Source: Competibacteraceae bacterium UBA3908
Lineage (GTDB): Bacteria; Pseudomonadota; Gammaproteobacteria; Competibacterales; Competibacteraceae
Assembly: GCA_002391525.1 (NCBI GenBank)
Contig: DGFE01000188.1
Location: forward strand, 1,738 to 18,852
Length of the DNA: 17,115 nucleotides
Reading direction: 5' to 3'
Shown here one piece after another: positions 1 through 7,204 of this stretch. The position numbers and the translations under genes are program-made. How positions within the stretch are numbered: position 1 is the first letter of the stretch; the number at the start of each line of letters is the position of its first letter. Under the pieces are notes generated by a model that was given only the letters and a program-made list of their open reading frames with translations, made no database searches and was not told the DNA's origin.

Positions 1-2099
1 GGCCGGCGGCGCACCGCCTCGGTCAGCACCCCGCCTTCGCCATAACCGACGTAGCCCGGGGGCGCGCCCTTGAGGGTGGAAACCGTGTGCGCTTCCTGGA
101 ACTCGCTCATGTTGATGGTGATGACGTTCTGTTCGCCGCCGTAGAGCGCCTCGGCCAGCGCCAGGGCGGTTTCGGTCTTGCCCACCCCGGACGGGCCGGC
201 CAGCATGAACACGCCGATGGGCTTGTTGGGATTGTCCAGCGCGGCGCGCGAGGTCTGAATCCGTCGAGCGATCATGTCCAGCGCGTGCCGCTGGCCGATG
301 ATGCGGCGGTTGAGGATGTCGGCCAGACTCAGTACGGTTTCGATCTCGTTCTTGACCATGCGCCCGACCGGGATGCCGGTCCAGTCGGCGACCACCGAAG
401 CCACGGCCTGCGCATCCACGCTGGGCAGGATCAGCGGCGTCTCGCCCTGCAATTCGTGCAGTTGGGTCTGAAGCTGCTTCAGTTCCACTAGCCAGGTCTG
501 CCGTTGCGGGTCGGGTTCGGCCGTAGCGGAGGCATCGACCGCGCCGCCTTCGCCGCGCAGCTTGGCGCGCAGCTCCAGAATCTGGTCCACCAGATCTTTC
601 TCTTCCTGCCAGCGGGCGTCCAGTTGCGCCAGCCGCGCTTCCTCGGCCTGCAATTTTTCGGTGGCGGCAGCCTGACGCTGGGCGGTGTCGATACCGACCG
701 CCGTTTCGCGGGCGATGATCTCCAGTTCGGTTTTCAGCCCCTCGATGCGGCGGCGGCAGTCCTCGACCTCCGCCGGCACCGCGTGCAGGCTGATCGCCAC
801 CCGGGCGCTGGCGGTATCCAGCAGGCTGACCGCCTTGTCCGGCAACTGGCGGGCCGGAATGTAGCGGTGCGACAGCTTGACCGCCGCTTCCAGCGCTTCG
901 TCGAGAATCTGCGCCCGATGATGCTTTTCCATGGTCGAAGCCATGCCGCGCATCATCAGGATGGTCTTCTCCTCGCTGGGTTCGCCGACCTGCACCACCT
1001 GAAAACGGCGGGTCAGGGCCGGATCCTTTTCGATATGCTTCTTGTACTCGGCCCAGGTGGTGGCGGCGATGGTGCGCAGCTTGCCGCGGGCGAGCGCGGG
1101 TTTCAGCAGATTGGCGGCGTCGCCGGTGCCCGCCGCGCCGCCGGCGCCGATCAGGGTATGCGCCTCGTCGATGAACAGGATGATCGGCTTGGCCGAGGAT
1201 TGGACCTCGTCGATCACCTGCCGCAGCCGGTTCTCGAACTCGCCCTTCATGCTGGCGCCGGCCTGCAACAACCCCACGTCCAGCACCCGCAGGGTCACGT
1301 CCCTGAGCGGCGGCGGCACGTCCCCGGACGCGATGCGCTGGGCGAAGCCTTCCACCACCGCCGTCTTGCCGACGCCGGCCTCGCCGGTCAGGATCGGGTT
1401 GTTCTGACGACGGCGCATCAGAATATCGACGATCTGGCGGATTTCCTCGTCGCGACCCACGATGGGATCCAGTTCACCCTGGCGCGCCCGCGCGGTCAGA
1501 TCCACGGAAAACCGCTGCAAGGCTTCCTGCTTGCCCAGCTGAGGCGGCGCCATGGCTTCGCTGGTTTCGCCGGGCGCCGCGCCGCCGCCGACCTGGGAGC
1601 CATCCGAGGCGCGCAGCCCGGTTTCCGGGGAAGCGGCGACGATGTCGGCGAATCGTTCGGTCAACGTATCCAGCTTGACCTTGTCGAACTCGCGGGAGAT
1701 GGCCAGCAGCGCGTTGCGCAAATCCGGCGTCTTCAGCATCCCCACCAGCAAATGGCCGATGCGCACCTGCGAATCATTGAACAGCAGGGTCGCGTAGACC
1801 CACGCCTCTTTCACCGCCGCATCCACGTGCGAGGACAAGTCGGAAATCGAGGTCGCGCCGCGCGGCAGCCGATCCAGCGCCTCGGTGAAATCCTTGGCGA
1901 CGCGGCCCGGATTCAGGCCAAAATGCTGGACGATCCGGTGCAGATCCGAATCCTGAAGTTGCAGGATCTGATGCAGCCAGTGCACGAGCTCCACATAGGG
2001 ATTGCCCCGCAGCTTGCAGAAGACGGTGGCGCTCTCGATAGCTTTGTAGCCGACGCTGTTCAGTTTCCCGAACAGGGCAACACGACTGATTTCGGCCAT
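1..2099 (-). CDS. tssH: TssH/ClpV sheath-disassembly AAA+ ATPase (3' end cut by window edge)
   Basis: ClpB-family AAA+ unfoldase that recognises contracted TssB-TssC sheath in the cytoplasm and disassembles it for reuse. The first 699 codons are present. An N-terminal Clp_N-like helical domain occupies about residues 1-160. The first AAA module has Walker A GEAGVGKT (residues 239-246) and Walker B with DEAH at 311-314, preceded by a pore-loop-type GASMKGEFENRL segment. A coiled-coil middle domain spans about 410-540. The second AAA module has Walker A GPSGVGKT (635-642) and a GYVGYG pore-loop motif. The window ends just before the expected second Walker B, so roughly 170-200 residues are missing. 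The ATG at 2099 gives the canonical ClpV start MAEISRVALFGKLN, with GGAG 9 nt upstream. It lies 31 bp after tssG and closes the visible leftward operon. Both visible nucleotide-binding motifs are intact. A general ClpB is excluded by the T6SS context and the ClpV-type N terminus. Confidence 0.97.
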   Translation of the reverse strand, partial: MAEISRVALFGKLNSVGYKAIESATVFCKLRGNPYVELVHWLHQILQLQDSDLHRIVQHFGLNPGRVAKDFTEALDRLPRGATSISDLSSHVDAAVKEAWVYATLLFNDSQVRIGHLLVGMLKTPDLRNALLAISREFDKVKLDTLTERFADIVAASPETGLRASDGSQVGGGAAPGETSEAMAPPQLGKQEALQRFSVDLTARARQGELDPIVGRDEEIRQIVDILMRRRQNNPILTGEAGVGKTAVVEGFAQRIASGDVPPPLRDVTLRVLDVGLLQAGASMKGEFENRLRQVIDEVQSSAKPIILFIDEAHTLIGAGGAAGTGDAANLLKPALARGKLRTIAATTWAEYKKHIEKDPALTRRFQVVQVGEPSEEKTILMMRGMASTMEKHHRAQILDEALEAAVKLSHRYIPARQLPDKAVSLLDTASARVAISLHAVPAEVEDCRRRIEGLKTELEIIARETAVGIDTAQRQAAATEKLQAEEARLAQLDARWQEEKDLVDQILELRAKLRGEGGAVDASATAEPDPQRQTWLVELKQLQTQLHELQGETPLILPSVDAQAVASVVADWTGIPVGRMVKNEIETVLSLADILNRRIIGQRHALDMIARRIQTSRAALDNPNKPIGVFMLAGPSGVGKTETALALAEALYGGEQNVITINMSEFQEAHTVSTLKGAPPGYVGYGEGGVLTEAVRRR

Positions 2100-2130
2100 G
2101 GGTTCGGACTCCGGGCGTTAAACGCGGTGG

Positions 2131-3162
2131 TCAGGTGCAATAGGTCACGGCATCCAGCTTGAGATCGTCGGCGTCGCGGGCCAAGGGTTGGCTGGTCAGC
2201 CAGGTGGTCCAGCCCAGTTGCGACCCCTCGCCCAACACCAGCGGCGGCACCTCTTCCTTTTTGAGAATCAAATTGACATCCCACAGCAGTTCGTCGCCGA
2301 CATAGTTGCGCACCCAGGCGACCAGCCGCCGCAAACTGTCGCTGCCCGGCAGAAACCGCTGGAATTCCTGCAATCCCATCGGTCCGATGACGATCCGAAA
2401 CTTGTACTGACAATCCCACACCCGTTCGCCGATCACCGCCGTCATGCCGAGCAGGCCGGTGGCGGGCGTTTCCCCCAAGCGGCAGCGACTGGCTTCGGAC
2501 AGCGGCAGCCAGTGCCCGACGAAGGTTTCGATGATCGCCGGCAGTTTGAAAAAATCTTCCAGAATGGCCTGCAAGCCCTCGGGATTGCGGGTCTGACCCA
2601 CCAGCCGGCCCGCGTAATGAAACTTGGCCAGATCCGGGACCGCGTCCCGGTTCCACAGCGACGGCATCCCCAGACCGAACTGGGCGCCGACGTAGACGTT
2701 GAAACGGTCGGTTTCCGGCCGGTCGAAGCTGACCGTCGGTTGCGTGTCCGCCCAGGCCCGGTAGAACAGGCACAGCATCCGGTGATGGAAAAGGTCGGCG
2801 AAGCCGGCGAAGGTTCGATCACCCTCGTTGCGCAACCGGTCGCGGGCATATTCGGTCAAATGCAGCGGCAACGGGCCTTGGGGGCCGAACAGCCCGAGAA
2901 AATATTCGTACAATCGCGGCGGCCGCTCCCCGCCGCCCGGATCGAACGCCGCCAATGTCGCCGGCGCGAAGGCCAGGGACGGTTCCTGGGCCAGCCGGAC
3001 CGAATCGTCGGCCAGGCGCAACGACTTGCCGAGCCGCGGCTTGTCCCGATGCAGGCACTCGATCCGTCGCAACGCCTGGAAAAAATGAAAGGCGTAGGGT
3101 TGCCGCCGCAACGCCTCGAACAACGCTAAAGCGTGTGTCGCCGTCCGATTCTCGCCGGCCAT
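2131..3162 (-). CDS. tssG: TssG baseplate wedge protein
   Basis: TssG/VasB/ImpH family, 343 aa, a normal length for the family. TssG forms the baseplate wedge with TssE, TssF and TssK. Visible family signatures are FFQALRRIE (27-35), GLFGPQGPLPLHLTEYA (90-106), a FADLFHHRML segment (121-130), and GRLVGQTRNPEGL (185-197). The same frame stays open further upstream, to about 3585, but that extension is antisense-like low-complexity sequence inside tssF. The ATG at 3162 begins the recognisable family N terminus (MAGENRT...), with a moderate GCGAGAT ribosome-binding sequence before it. The start overlaps the end of tssF by 37 bp, suggesting translational coupling. Cytoplasmic, with no signal peptide or membrane segment. 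Confidence 0.95.
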   Translation of the reverse strand: MAGENRTATHALALFEALRRQPYAFHFFQALRRIECLHRDKPRLGKSLRLADDSVRLAQEPSLAFAPATLAAFDPGGGERPPRLYEYFLGLFGPQGPLPLHLTEYARDRLRNEGDRTFAGFADLFHHRMLCLFYRAWADTQPTVSFDRPETDRFNVYVGAQFGLGMPSLWNRDAVPDLAKFHYAGRLVGQTRNPEGLQAILEDFFKLPAIIETFVGHWLPLSEASRCRLGETPATGLLGMTAVIGERVWDCQYKFRIVIGPMGLQEFQRFLPGSDSLRRLVAWVRNYVGDELLWDVNLILKKEEVPPLVLGEGSQLGWTTWLTSQPLARDADDLKLDAVTYCT

Positions 3163-5003
3163 CGGATGATCTCGCCGCGTTCGGATGAATGCACGACCGT
3201 TTCGGTAAACGAATTGATGGACGCGTACTTGGCGAAGAATTCTTCCAGCACCGCACCCAGCAGCACGATGCCCGCTCCCTCGAACGCCGCCTCGTCCAGG
3301 GTGACGCTCACCTCCAGGCCGCGCGCGAACGCAATCGGTCCCGGAATCGGCGCCCGCCGGGTAATCGGCACCGCCCGGATCGAACGGACCCCCTCGATCT
3401 GCTTGCGGGTGGCCGCCTCGCCCATGTCGCCGTACAACGCCAGCAATTCCCGCAGGGCCACGGCGCCATGGCGGTCGCCGCTGTCGGCCAGCGACAGGTA
3501 ATTCAGCGCCAAATGGCTGATCAAGCGCCACGCGGTATCGCCGTGCGCGTGGGAAGGGCGCGGTTTGGTGGGTCCGGCCAGGCAACGCACCGCTCCGACC
3601 GGCGCCCCGGACGCCAGGGTAAAGTCGGTTTCACCCAGGCCAAGCGGCATGTGCAGGGGCAGGTCGCGATTGGTGCACAGGGCGGCGACGGCCAGTTGCC
3701 GCAGGCTGGCGCGATAGGGCGTCTCGTCGGCATCCACCAGCGACAGATAAATTTCGCTGCCGACGTAACTGGAGCGGGGTCCACCGCGCCGCTGCTGGCT
3801 GGACAACAGCCGCGGCAGACGACGCACCGTGTAGAACGCGCGATGATCGCGCTGGCCAAGCCGGTCGTGGGAGGCGTAAAACGGCAGGAATTCCTGCTCC
3901 TCGCCTTCCGCGCCGATGCCGGTCACGCCGGTGACCTGATATACCTCGAAATCCAGGGGCCGGGTCCGGTCGGGCACGAGATGATGCTCGGCAACCTGCT
4001 CGCCGAGATGAATCCGGTCGGCGCGTTTGGGAAACAGGTTGACCGCCGGCGCGCAGAACAGAGCGAAGTTCTCGATTTCCAGCGCATTTTCGAGCACCGA
4101 ATCGGCCCGGTTGAGCAGGATGAGAATTTCCAGTTCCGAATCCGAACAACGGCGCACCGCCGGTCCCAGTCCTCCCAGTTCCACGAACAGATAACGCTGC
4201 GGGAAGGCGAAATATTCGTGCAGCAGCCGGTAACCCTGAAACGAGGGTGGCGTGTAGGGCAGCAGCGCCTGTTCGTCCGCGAATCCCTGTCGCTGCACGT
4301 GGTTGCCGGCTACCCTTTCATGCCAGGGGGCTGGCCGCTGGCCAGGCCGGACCACCAGCATGACCGCATTGGCCAACAACTGCTCGTAAATCCGCATGGG
4401 CAAGGCCTCGCTGCCGTGCAGATACAGGGTCAGCCGGTCCAGCGCCAGCTTGCCGAACGGCAGCCCCGGCAGAGTAGTGCGCAGCCGCAGCCGGATACCC
4501 GCCCGCACCTTGGGCAAATCCGGCAGATCGAGCTGGGCGACCGGTTCCTTGCCGGCGAAATACTGAACCTCGGTCAGTTCCAGCGGCCACAGCGTCACCT
4601 CATGCGCGGTCCGATAGTCGCAGGGCGTCTGATCCCCCTTGCCCAGCAGGCTGCGCAGTTCGCTGCCCCGGGGAATCACGAAACCCTGTTCGAGCGCGCC
4701 CTCGGTGGGATCCGGTTGAAACCGGGCGATCAGCATCGACGGAGTCGGCGCCAGATAATGCGGATAGATGATCTCCAGCAAATGCTGGGTGAAGCGCGGG
4801 AACTCGGCGTCCATCTTGAGCTGCACCCGCGCGGCCAGGAAGCCGAACCCTTCCAGCAGGCGCTCGACATACGGATCCGCGCACTCGAAACCTTCCAGCC
4901 CCAGCCGGCCCGCGATCTTGGGAAATTCCCGGGCGAATTCCCCGCCCATTTCGCGCAGGTGTTGCAGTTCCCGGTTGTAGTATTCGAGCAGCCGGGGATC
5001 CAT
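3126..5003 (-). CDS. tssF: TssF baseplate protein
   Basis: TssF/VasA/ImpG family, 625 aa, full length for the family. It is the main structural component of the baseplate wedge (two TssF per TssG in characterised systems) and contacts the tube/spike hub. The N terminus is the classic signature: MDPRLLEYYNRELQHLREMG (residues 1-20), followed by EFPKIAGRLGLEGFECADP (26-44) and FTQHLLEIIYPHYLAPTPSM (71-90). The C terminus has the typical FAKYASINSFTETVV and GEIIRWPAR elements. The frame is open another 34 codons upstream, but the ATG at 5003 is the real start: it begins the conserved N terminus, has GAGGGGG 5 nt upstream, and overlaps the tssE stop by one base (TGATG). It overlaps tssG by 37 bp downstream. 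No membrane segments. Confidence 0.96.
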   Translation of the reverse strand: MDPRLLEYYNRELQHLREMGGEFAREFPKIAGRLGLEGFECADPYVERLLEGFGFLAARVQLKMDAEFPRFTQHLLEIIYPHYLAPTPSMLIARFQPDPTEGALEQGFVIPRGSELRSLLGKGDQTPCDYRTAHEVTLWPLELTEVQYFAGKEPVAQLDLPDLPKVRAGIRLRLRTTLPGLPFGKLALDRLTLYLHGSEALPMRIYEQLLANAVMLVVRPGQRPAPWHERVAGNHVQRQGFADEQALLPYTPPSFQGYRLLHEYFAFPQRYLFVELGGLGPAVRRCSDSELEILILLNRADSVLENALEIENFALFCAPAVNLFPKRADRIHLGEQVAEHHLVPDRTRPLDFEVYQVTGVTGIGAEGEEQEFLPFYASHDRLGQRDHRAFYTVRRLPRLLSSQQRRGGPRSSYVGSEIYLSLVDADETPYRASLRQLAVAALCTNRDLPLHMPLGLGETDFTLASGAPVGAVRCLAGPTKPRPSHAHGDTAWRLISHLALNYLSLADSGDRHGAVALRELLALYGDMGEAATRKQIEGVRSIRAVPITRRAPIPGPIAFARGLEVSVTLDEAAFEGAGIVLLGAVLEEFFAKYASINSFTETVVHSSERGEIIRWPARIGRRHTL

Positions 5004-5518
5004 CAGCGCCCCCTCGCCCGGCTCGATTCCTCGACCTTGACCTGGCCGCTCTCCAGGTCGATCTCGGTCCTCAGATACAATTGCAGAGGCAACGGCTGCG
5101 CCCACAGATCGCCTTCGATTTCAAAGGTCAGGGCATTGTGGCTCATCCGTTCCTCGGTGAGCGCCGCGTGAACCCGGAGCGAATGGCGCAGGATGCGCGG
5201 CTCGAAATCGAGGATCGCCTGACGCAGGCTCCGTTCCAGCTCGCTCACATCCAGGCTGCGGGCCGTCGCCCCCGCCAGCGCGGGCAAGCCGAAATTGACG
5301 ACCGAGTGGGCGGCGAAAGGATAGTGTCCGACCTCTTCGTCGTCCGTCATCCGGGTGGCGTTGAACAGCCAGGCCAGGTCGCGCAGCACGCATTCGCGCA
5401 AGCGGCTCATCGACAGCACCCGCTTGTCCCGCGATTCCTGCGGCTGGTCCGGCTCCTCGTCGGTCAACCGATCCAGCAGCGAGGGCTGCAAGCGCTCCTT
5501 CGGCGTCAGTTCAGCCAT
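5003..5518 (-). CDS. tssE: TssE gp25-like baseplate protein
   Basis: TssE is the homologue of phage T4 gp25 and sits where the baseplate meets the sheath. The 171 aa protein carries the gp25/TssE hallmarks: HSVVNFGLP (71-79) and the near-invariant EPR triad (106-108, in FEPRIL), the latter needed for sheath initiation in this family. A short basic/proline-containing N terminus precedes the fold. The chosen ATG at 5518 overlaps the tagJ stop by 8 bp (ATGGCTGA). An in-frame GTG at 5527 would add three residues (MSA), with GGAAG very close upstream; I prefer the ATG because it gives the usual MAELTPKERLQPSLLDRL start. The stop overlaps the tssF ATG, so tagJ, tssE and tssF are tightly coupled. 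Confidence 0.93.
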   Translation of the reverse strand: MAELTPKERLQPSLLDRLTDEEPDQPQESRDKRVLSMSRLRECVLRDLAWLFNATRMTDDEEVGHYPFAAHSVVNFGLPALAGATARSLDVSELERSLRQAILDFEPRILRHSLRVHAALTEERMSHNALTFEIEGDLWAQPLPLQLYLRTEIDLESGQVKVEESSRARGR

Positions 5519-6350
5519 GGCTGACACCGGCTTCCGGGGCGATTTCCCCGGTCGGCGTTTCCTCGGAATCCAGCTCGATGCGCCGCAGGTCCAGCAGCGA
5601 ATACTCGCCCCGGTCGGTCGCCAGCATTCGCTGGCCCAGCCCCAGCCAGGTTCCGGCCTCGGGCTCCAGCCATTCGGTCTTGCGCCCGAGTTGCACCAGC
5701 GGGTCGGCGGCGGCGGGCGAGCCGGGATAGCGGGCGGGAATCAGTCCCACGGTTTCGCCACCGTTGGCCCAGACGAATTGCGCCGGCATCCAGACGAAGT
5801 CCCGCAGATCGGCGGGTTGTTCGAGTTGGATCACCTGGATTCGCCGGAACGGAATCCAGTAATAACGCCCGTTGACGACGGCTTCCAGCACCGGCCCCAG
5901 GCGCGGGTCGGCATCCGCCAGCCACGCGAACGGTTGGCCATCGAGCATACCCGAAGTCGCCGTCGCGGCCTCGAATGCCCGGTCGCGCGTGGTCCGGGCT
6001 TGCGCGTGCTGGCCCGCGGCGGTCAGGTGCAGCGCTTCCAGCAGCCAGGCCATCCAGGGCTCCGGGTCGCCGAACACCAGCGGCGAGCGCCGCCCGGCGA
6101 ACACCTCCGCCCGCAGCAATTCGCAGCGGATAGCCTCGCGGTAGGTTTGCACCATGGGCAACGACGAGGCATCCATCTCGCCCAGCACGTTCAACTGGTT
6201 CAGCGCCCGTTCCCACTGGCCCAGCACCGCCAGCAATTGAAACAGGAAAATGCGGTACTTGGCGTTGGCGGGCTCCTTGCGCACCTGCGCCTGCAACTCG
6301 GCCAGGGCATCCTGCAACCGACCTTCGCGTAGACTCTGCTCGGCTTGCAT
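5511..6350 (-). CDS. tagJ: TagJ/ImpE accessory protein
   Basis: ImpE/TagJ (HsiE1) family, 279 aa. In the P. aeruginosa H1 system this protein binds the sheath subunit TssB and is thought to modulate ClpV-dependent sheath handling; it is accessory rather than core. The first ~100 residues look like TPR/helical repeats (for example LREGRLQDALAELQAQVRKE and the following FLFQLLAVLGQWERALNQL). The C-terminal half holds the ImpE signature region around RYYWIPFRRI and DLRDFVWMPA. The ATG at 6350 has GGAA about 10 nt upstream and follows the hairpin that ends hcp. The stop overlaps tssE. Its position between hcp and tssE is diagnostic of H1-like (HSI-I) clusters. No signal peptide or membrane segment. 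Confidence 0.92.
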   Translation of the reverse strand: MQAEQSLREGRLQDALAELQAQVRKEPANAKYRIFLFQLLAVLGQWERALNQLNVLGEMDASSLPMVQTYREAIRCELLRAEVFAGRRSPLVFGDPEPWMAWLLEALHLTAAGQHAQARTTRDRAFEAATATSGMLDGQPFAWLADADPRLGPVLEAVVNGRYYWIPFRRIQVIQLEQPADLRDFVWMPAQFVWANGGETVGLIPARYPGSPAAADPLVQLGRKTEWLEPEAGTWLGLGQRMLATDRGEYSLLDLRRIELDSEETPTGEIAPEAGVSHG

Positions 6351-6380
6351 AAGCGGCGTTTTCCGATCTTTGGGGACAAA

Positions 6381-6426
6381 GAAAAATTCCGCGCACCCGG
6401 ACCGAGCCGGTCAGCCGAATGCGCGG
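6381..6426 (-). terminator. Terminator-like hairpin between hcp and tagJ
   Basis: Read on the minus strand, perfect 7-bp arms CCGCGCA (6426-6420) and TGCGCGG (6395-6389) enclose further pairing: TTCGG with CCGGG (two wobble pairs) and ACCG-GCT-CGGT at the tip. The sequence AATTTTTC (6388-6381) follows. This has the form of a rho-independent terminator, 37 nt after the hcp stop and about 30 nt before the tagJ ATG. Because tagJ and the rest of the operon lie immediately downstream on the same strand, it more likely attenuates transcription or protects the hcp mRNA 3' end than terminates fully. An overlapping alternative hairpin (ATGCG/CGCAT, 6419-6434) would compete with the first arm. The interpretation is inferred from sequence only. 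Confidence 0.6.
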
Positions 6427-6463
6427 ATCCGCATCGAAACCCCGGAACGGCTTCGCCGCGCGA

Positions 6464-6949
6464 TTACATCTTCTTGTTGGTCTTGACATCCCAGCCGGCC
6501 TTGCCAGCGGATTTCGTCGCGCCTTTCGCATCCTGGGTGAAGTATTCCTGCTGCATGGAGGTGAAGTTCAGCGACAGGCTTTCGACCGGCAAATCCTCGC
6601 CGGCGCCGCCAGTCTGATAACTGCTGACGATCACGTCCTTGAAGGTGAACTCCAGGAATTTCTGCTGCCCGCCTTCCTTGCCGGTCGGCTTGCGCATCAC
6701 CAGCGTGGCCTGCGGATAGTGATGTCCCGAGCAGCAGGAGAGCAGCAGTTCCGGCGACGCCGCGCAGAAATGCATGGTGAAGCTGAAATCGTTCATGCTC
6801 ACCTTGCTGGCGCCCAGACCGGTGCCATGCCCGGCGGTGCCCAGTTGGTGGGCGCCCCAGGACCAGCTCAGCACTTCGATCCACTCCTCGTACTCGTGAT
6901 CCGAGCACTCGCCCTTGACATCGCCAATTTTCAAAAATGCATCAGCCAT
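6464..6949 (-). CDS. hcp: Hcp tube protein
   Basis: Hcp (TssD) forms the hexameric-ring inner tube that is expelled on sheath contraction. The 161 aa length matches the family. Recognisable elements are the start MADAFLKIGDVKGECSDHEY, the EEWIEVLSWSWG motif (about residues 21-32), the SKVSMNDFSF strand and the LSLNF segment near the end. Several in-frame upstream ATGs exist (6955 and up to 7012). The ATG at 6949 is preferred because GAGGA lies 7 nt before it and it gives the family N terminus. It has its own upstream control region with a near-consensus sigma-54 promoter and is followed by a terminator-like hairpin, so it can be expressed above its neighbours. Whether it also carries effector cargo cannot be judged here; no C-terminal extension is present. 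Confidence 0.97.
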   Translation of the reverse strand: MADAFLKIGDVKGECSDHEYEEWIEVLSWSWGAHQLGTAGHGTGLGASKVSMNDFSFTMHFCAASPELLLSCCSGHHYPQATLVMRKPTGKEGGQQKFLEFTFKDVIVSSYQTGGAGEDLPVESLSLNFTSMQQEYFTQDAKGATKSAGKAGWDVKTNKKM

Positions 6950-7072
6950 CGTCATATCCTCGCCATGTAGTAGTAACGGTGTTGATGGGGTCATGCCCAT
7001 CGTTTCGAGCAACGGCGCCTTCGACGCTCCGCGGCGCGAAAGCTGGAAAAGTCCGCTGTCGATCTTAAGATT

Positions 7073-7088
7073 TGCACTTGTCGTGCCA
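7073..7088 (-). promoter_or_regulatory. Sigma-54 (-24/-12) promoter upstream of hcp
   Basis: On the minus strand the sequence is TGGCACGACAAGTGCA. Against the sigma-54 consensus TGGCACG-N4-TTGCW it matches 11 of 12 fixed positions, with the invariant GG and GC doublets at the correct 12-nt separation; only the first T of the -12 element differs (G). The predicted transcription start is near 7062, giving an hcp leader of about 110 nt. It lies in the 255-bp gap between tssC and hcp, in an AT-richer patch. RpoN control of hcp is established in other T6SS, such as Vibrio cholerae with the activator VasH. No enhancer-binding protein gene is visible in this window. Confidence 0.75.
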
Positions 7089-7145
7089 AAACATAGTCGA
7101 CTGTTTTTATAGGATTTTTATTACGAAGCCGCACTGGCGGATTCG

Positions 7146-7182
7146 GAACGGGCCACGCCTGCCAGCCCATTGTGGCCCGTTC
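7146..7182. promoter_or_regulatory. 11-bp inverted repeat upstream of the hcp promoter
   Basis: Perfect 11-bp arms GAACGGGCCAC (7146-7156) and GTGGCCCGTTC (7172-7182) are separated by 15 bp. The dyad centre is near 7164, about 100 bp upstream of the predicted hcp transcription start, which is the range expected for a sigma-54 enhancer-binding-protein site. It is also only 23 bp past the tssC stop, so it could instead form a hairpin at the 3' end of the tssABC transcript. No T-run follows on the minus strand, which argues against an intrinsic terminator. Confidence 0.5.
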
Positions 7183-7204
7183 GGACCGCTCCCCGCCAAA
7201 TCCG

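Noticed and set aside
504..2162. A 552-codon plus-strand open frame opposite clpV
   Set aside because: The minus strand encodes ClpV with both Walker A motifs. The plus-strand product is low-complexity antisense translation, a codon-bias artefact.
3163..3585. N-terminal extension of tssG by 141 codons
   Set aside because: The extension lies wholly within tssF and has Arg/Gly/Pro-rich out-of-frame composition. The TssG family N terminus begins at the ATG at 3162.
3189..5171. A 660-codon plus-strand open frame opposite tssF
   Set aside because: It exactly shadows tssF, whose protein signature is unambiguous, and no recognisable domain or convincing start signal is present.
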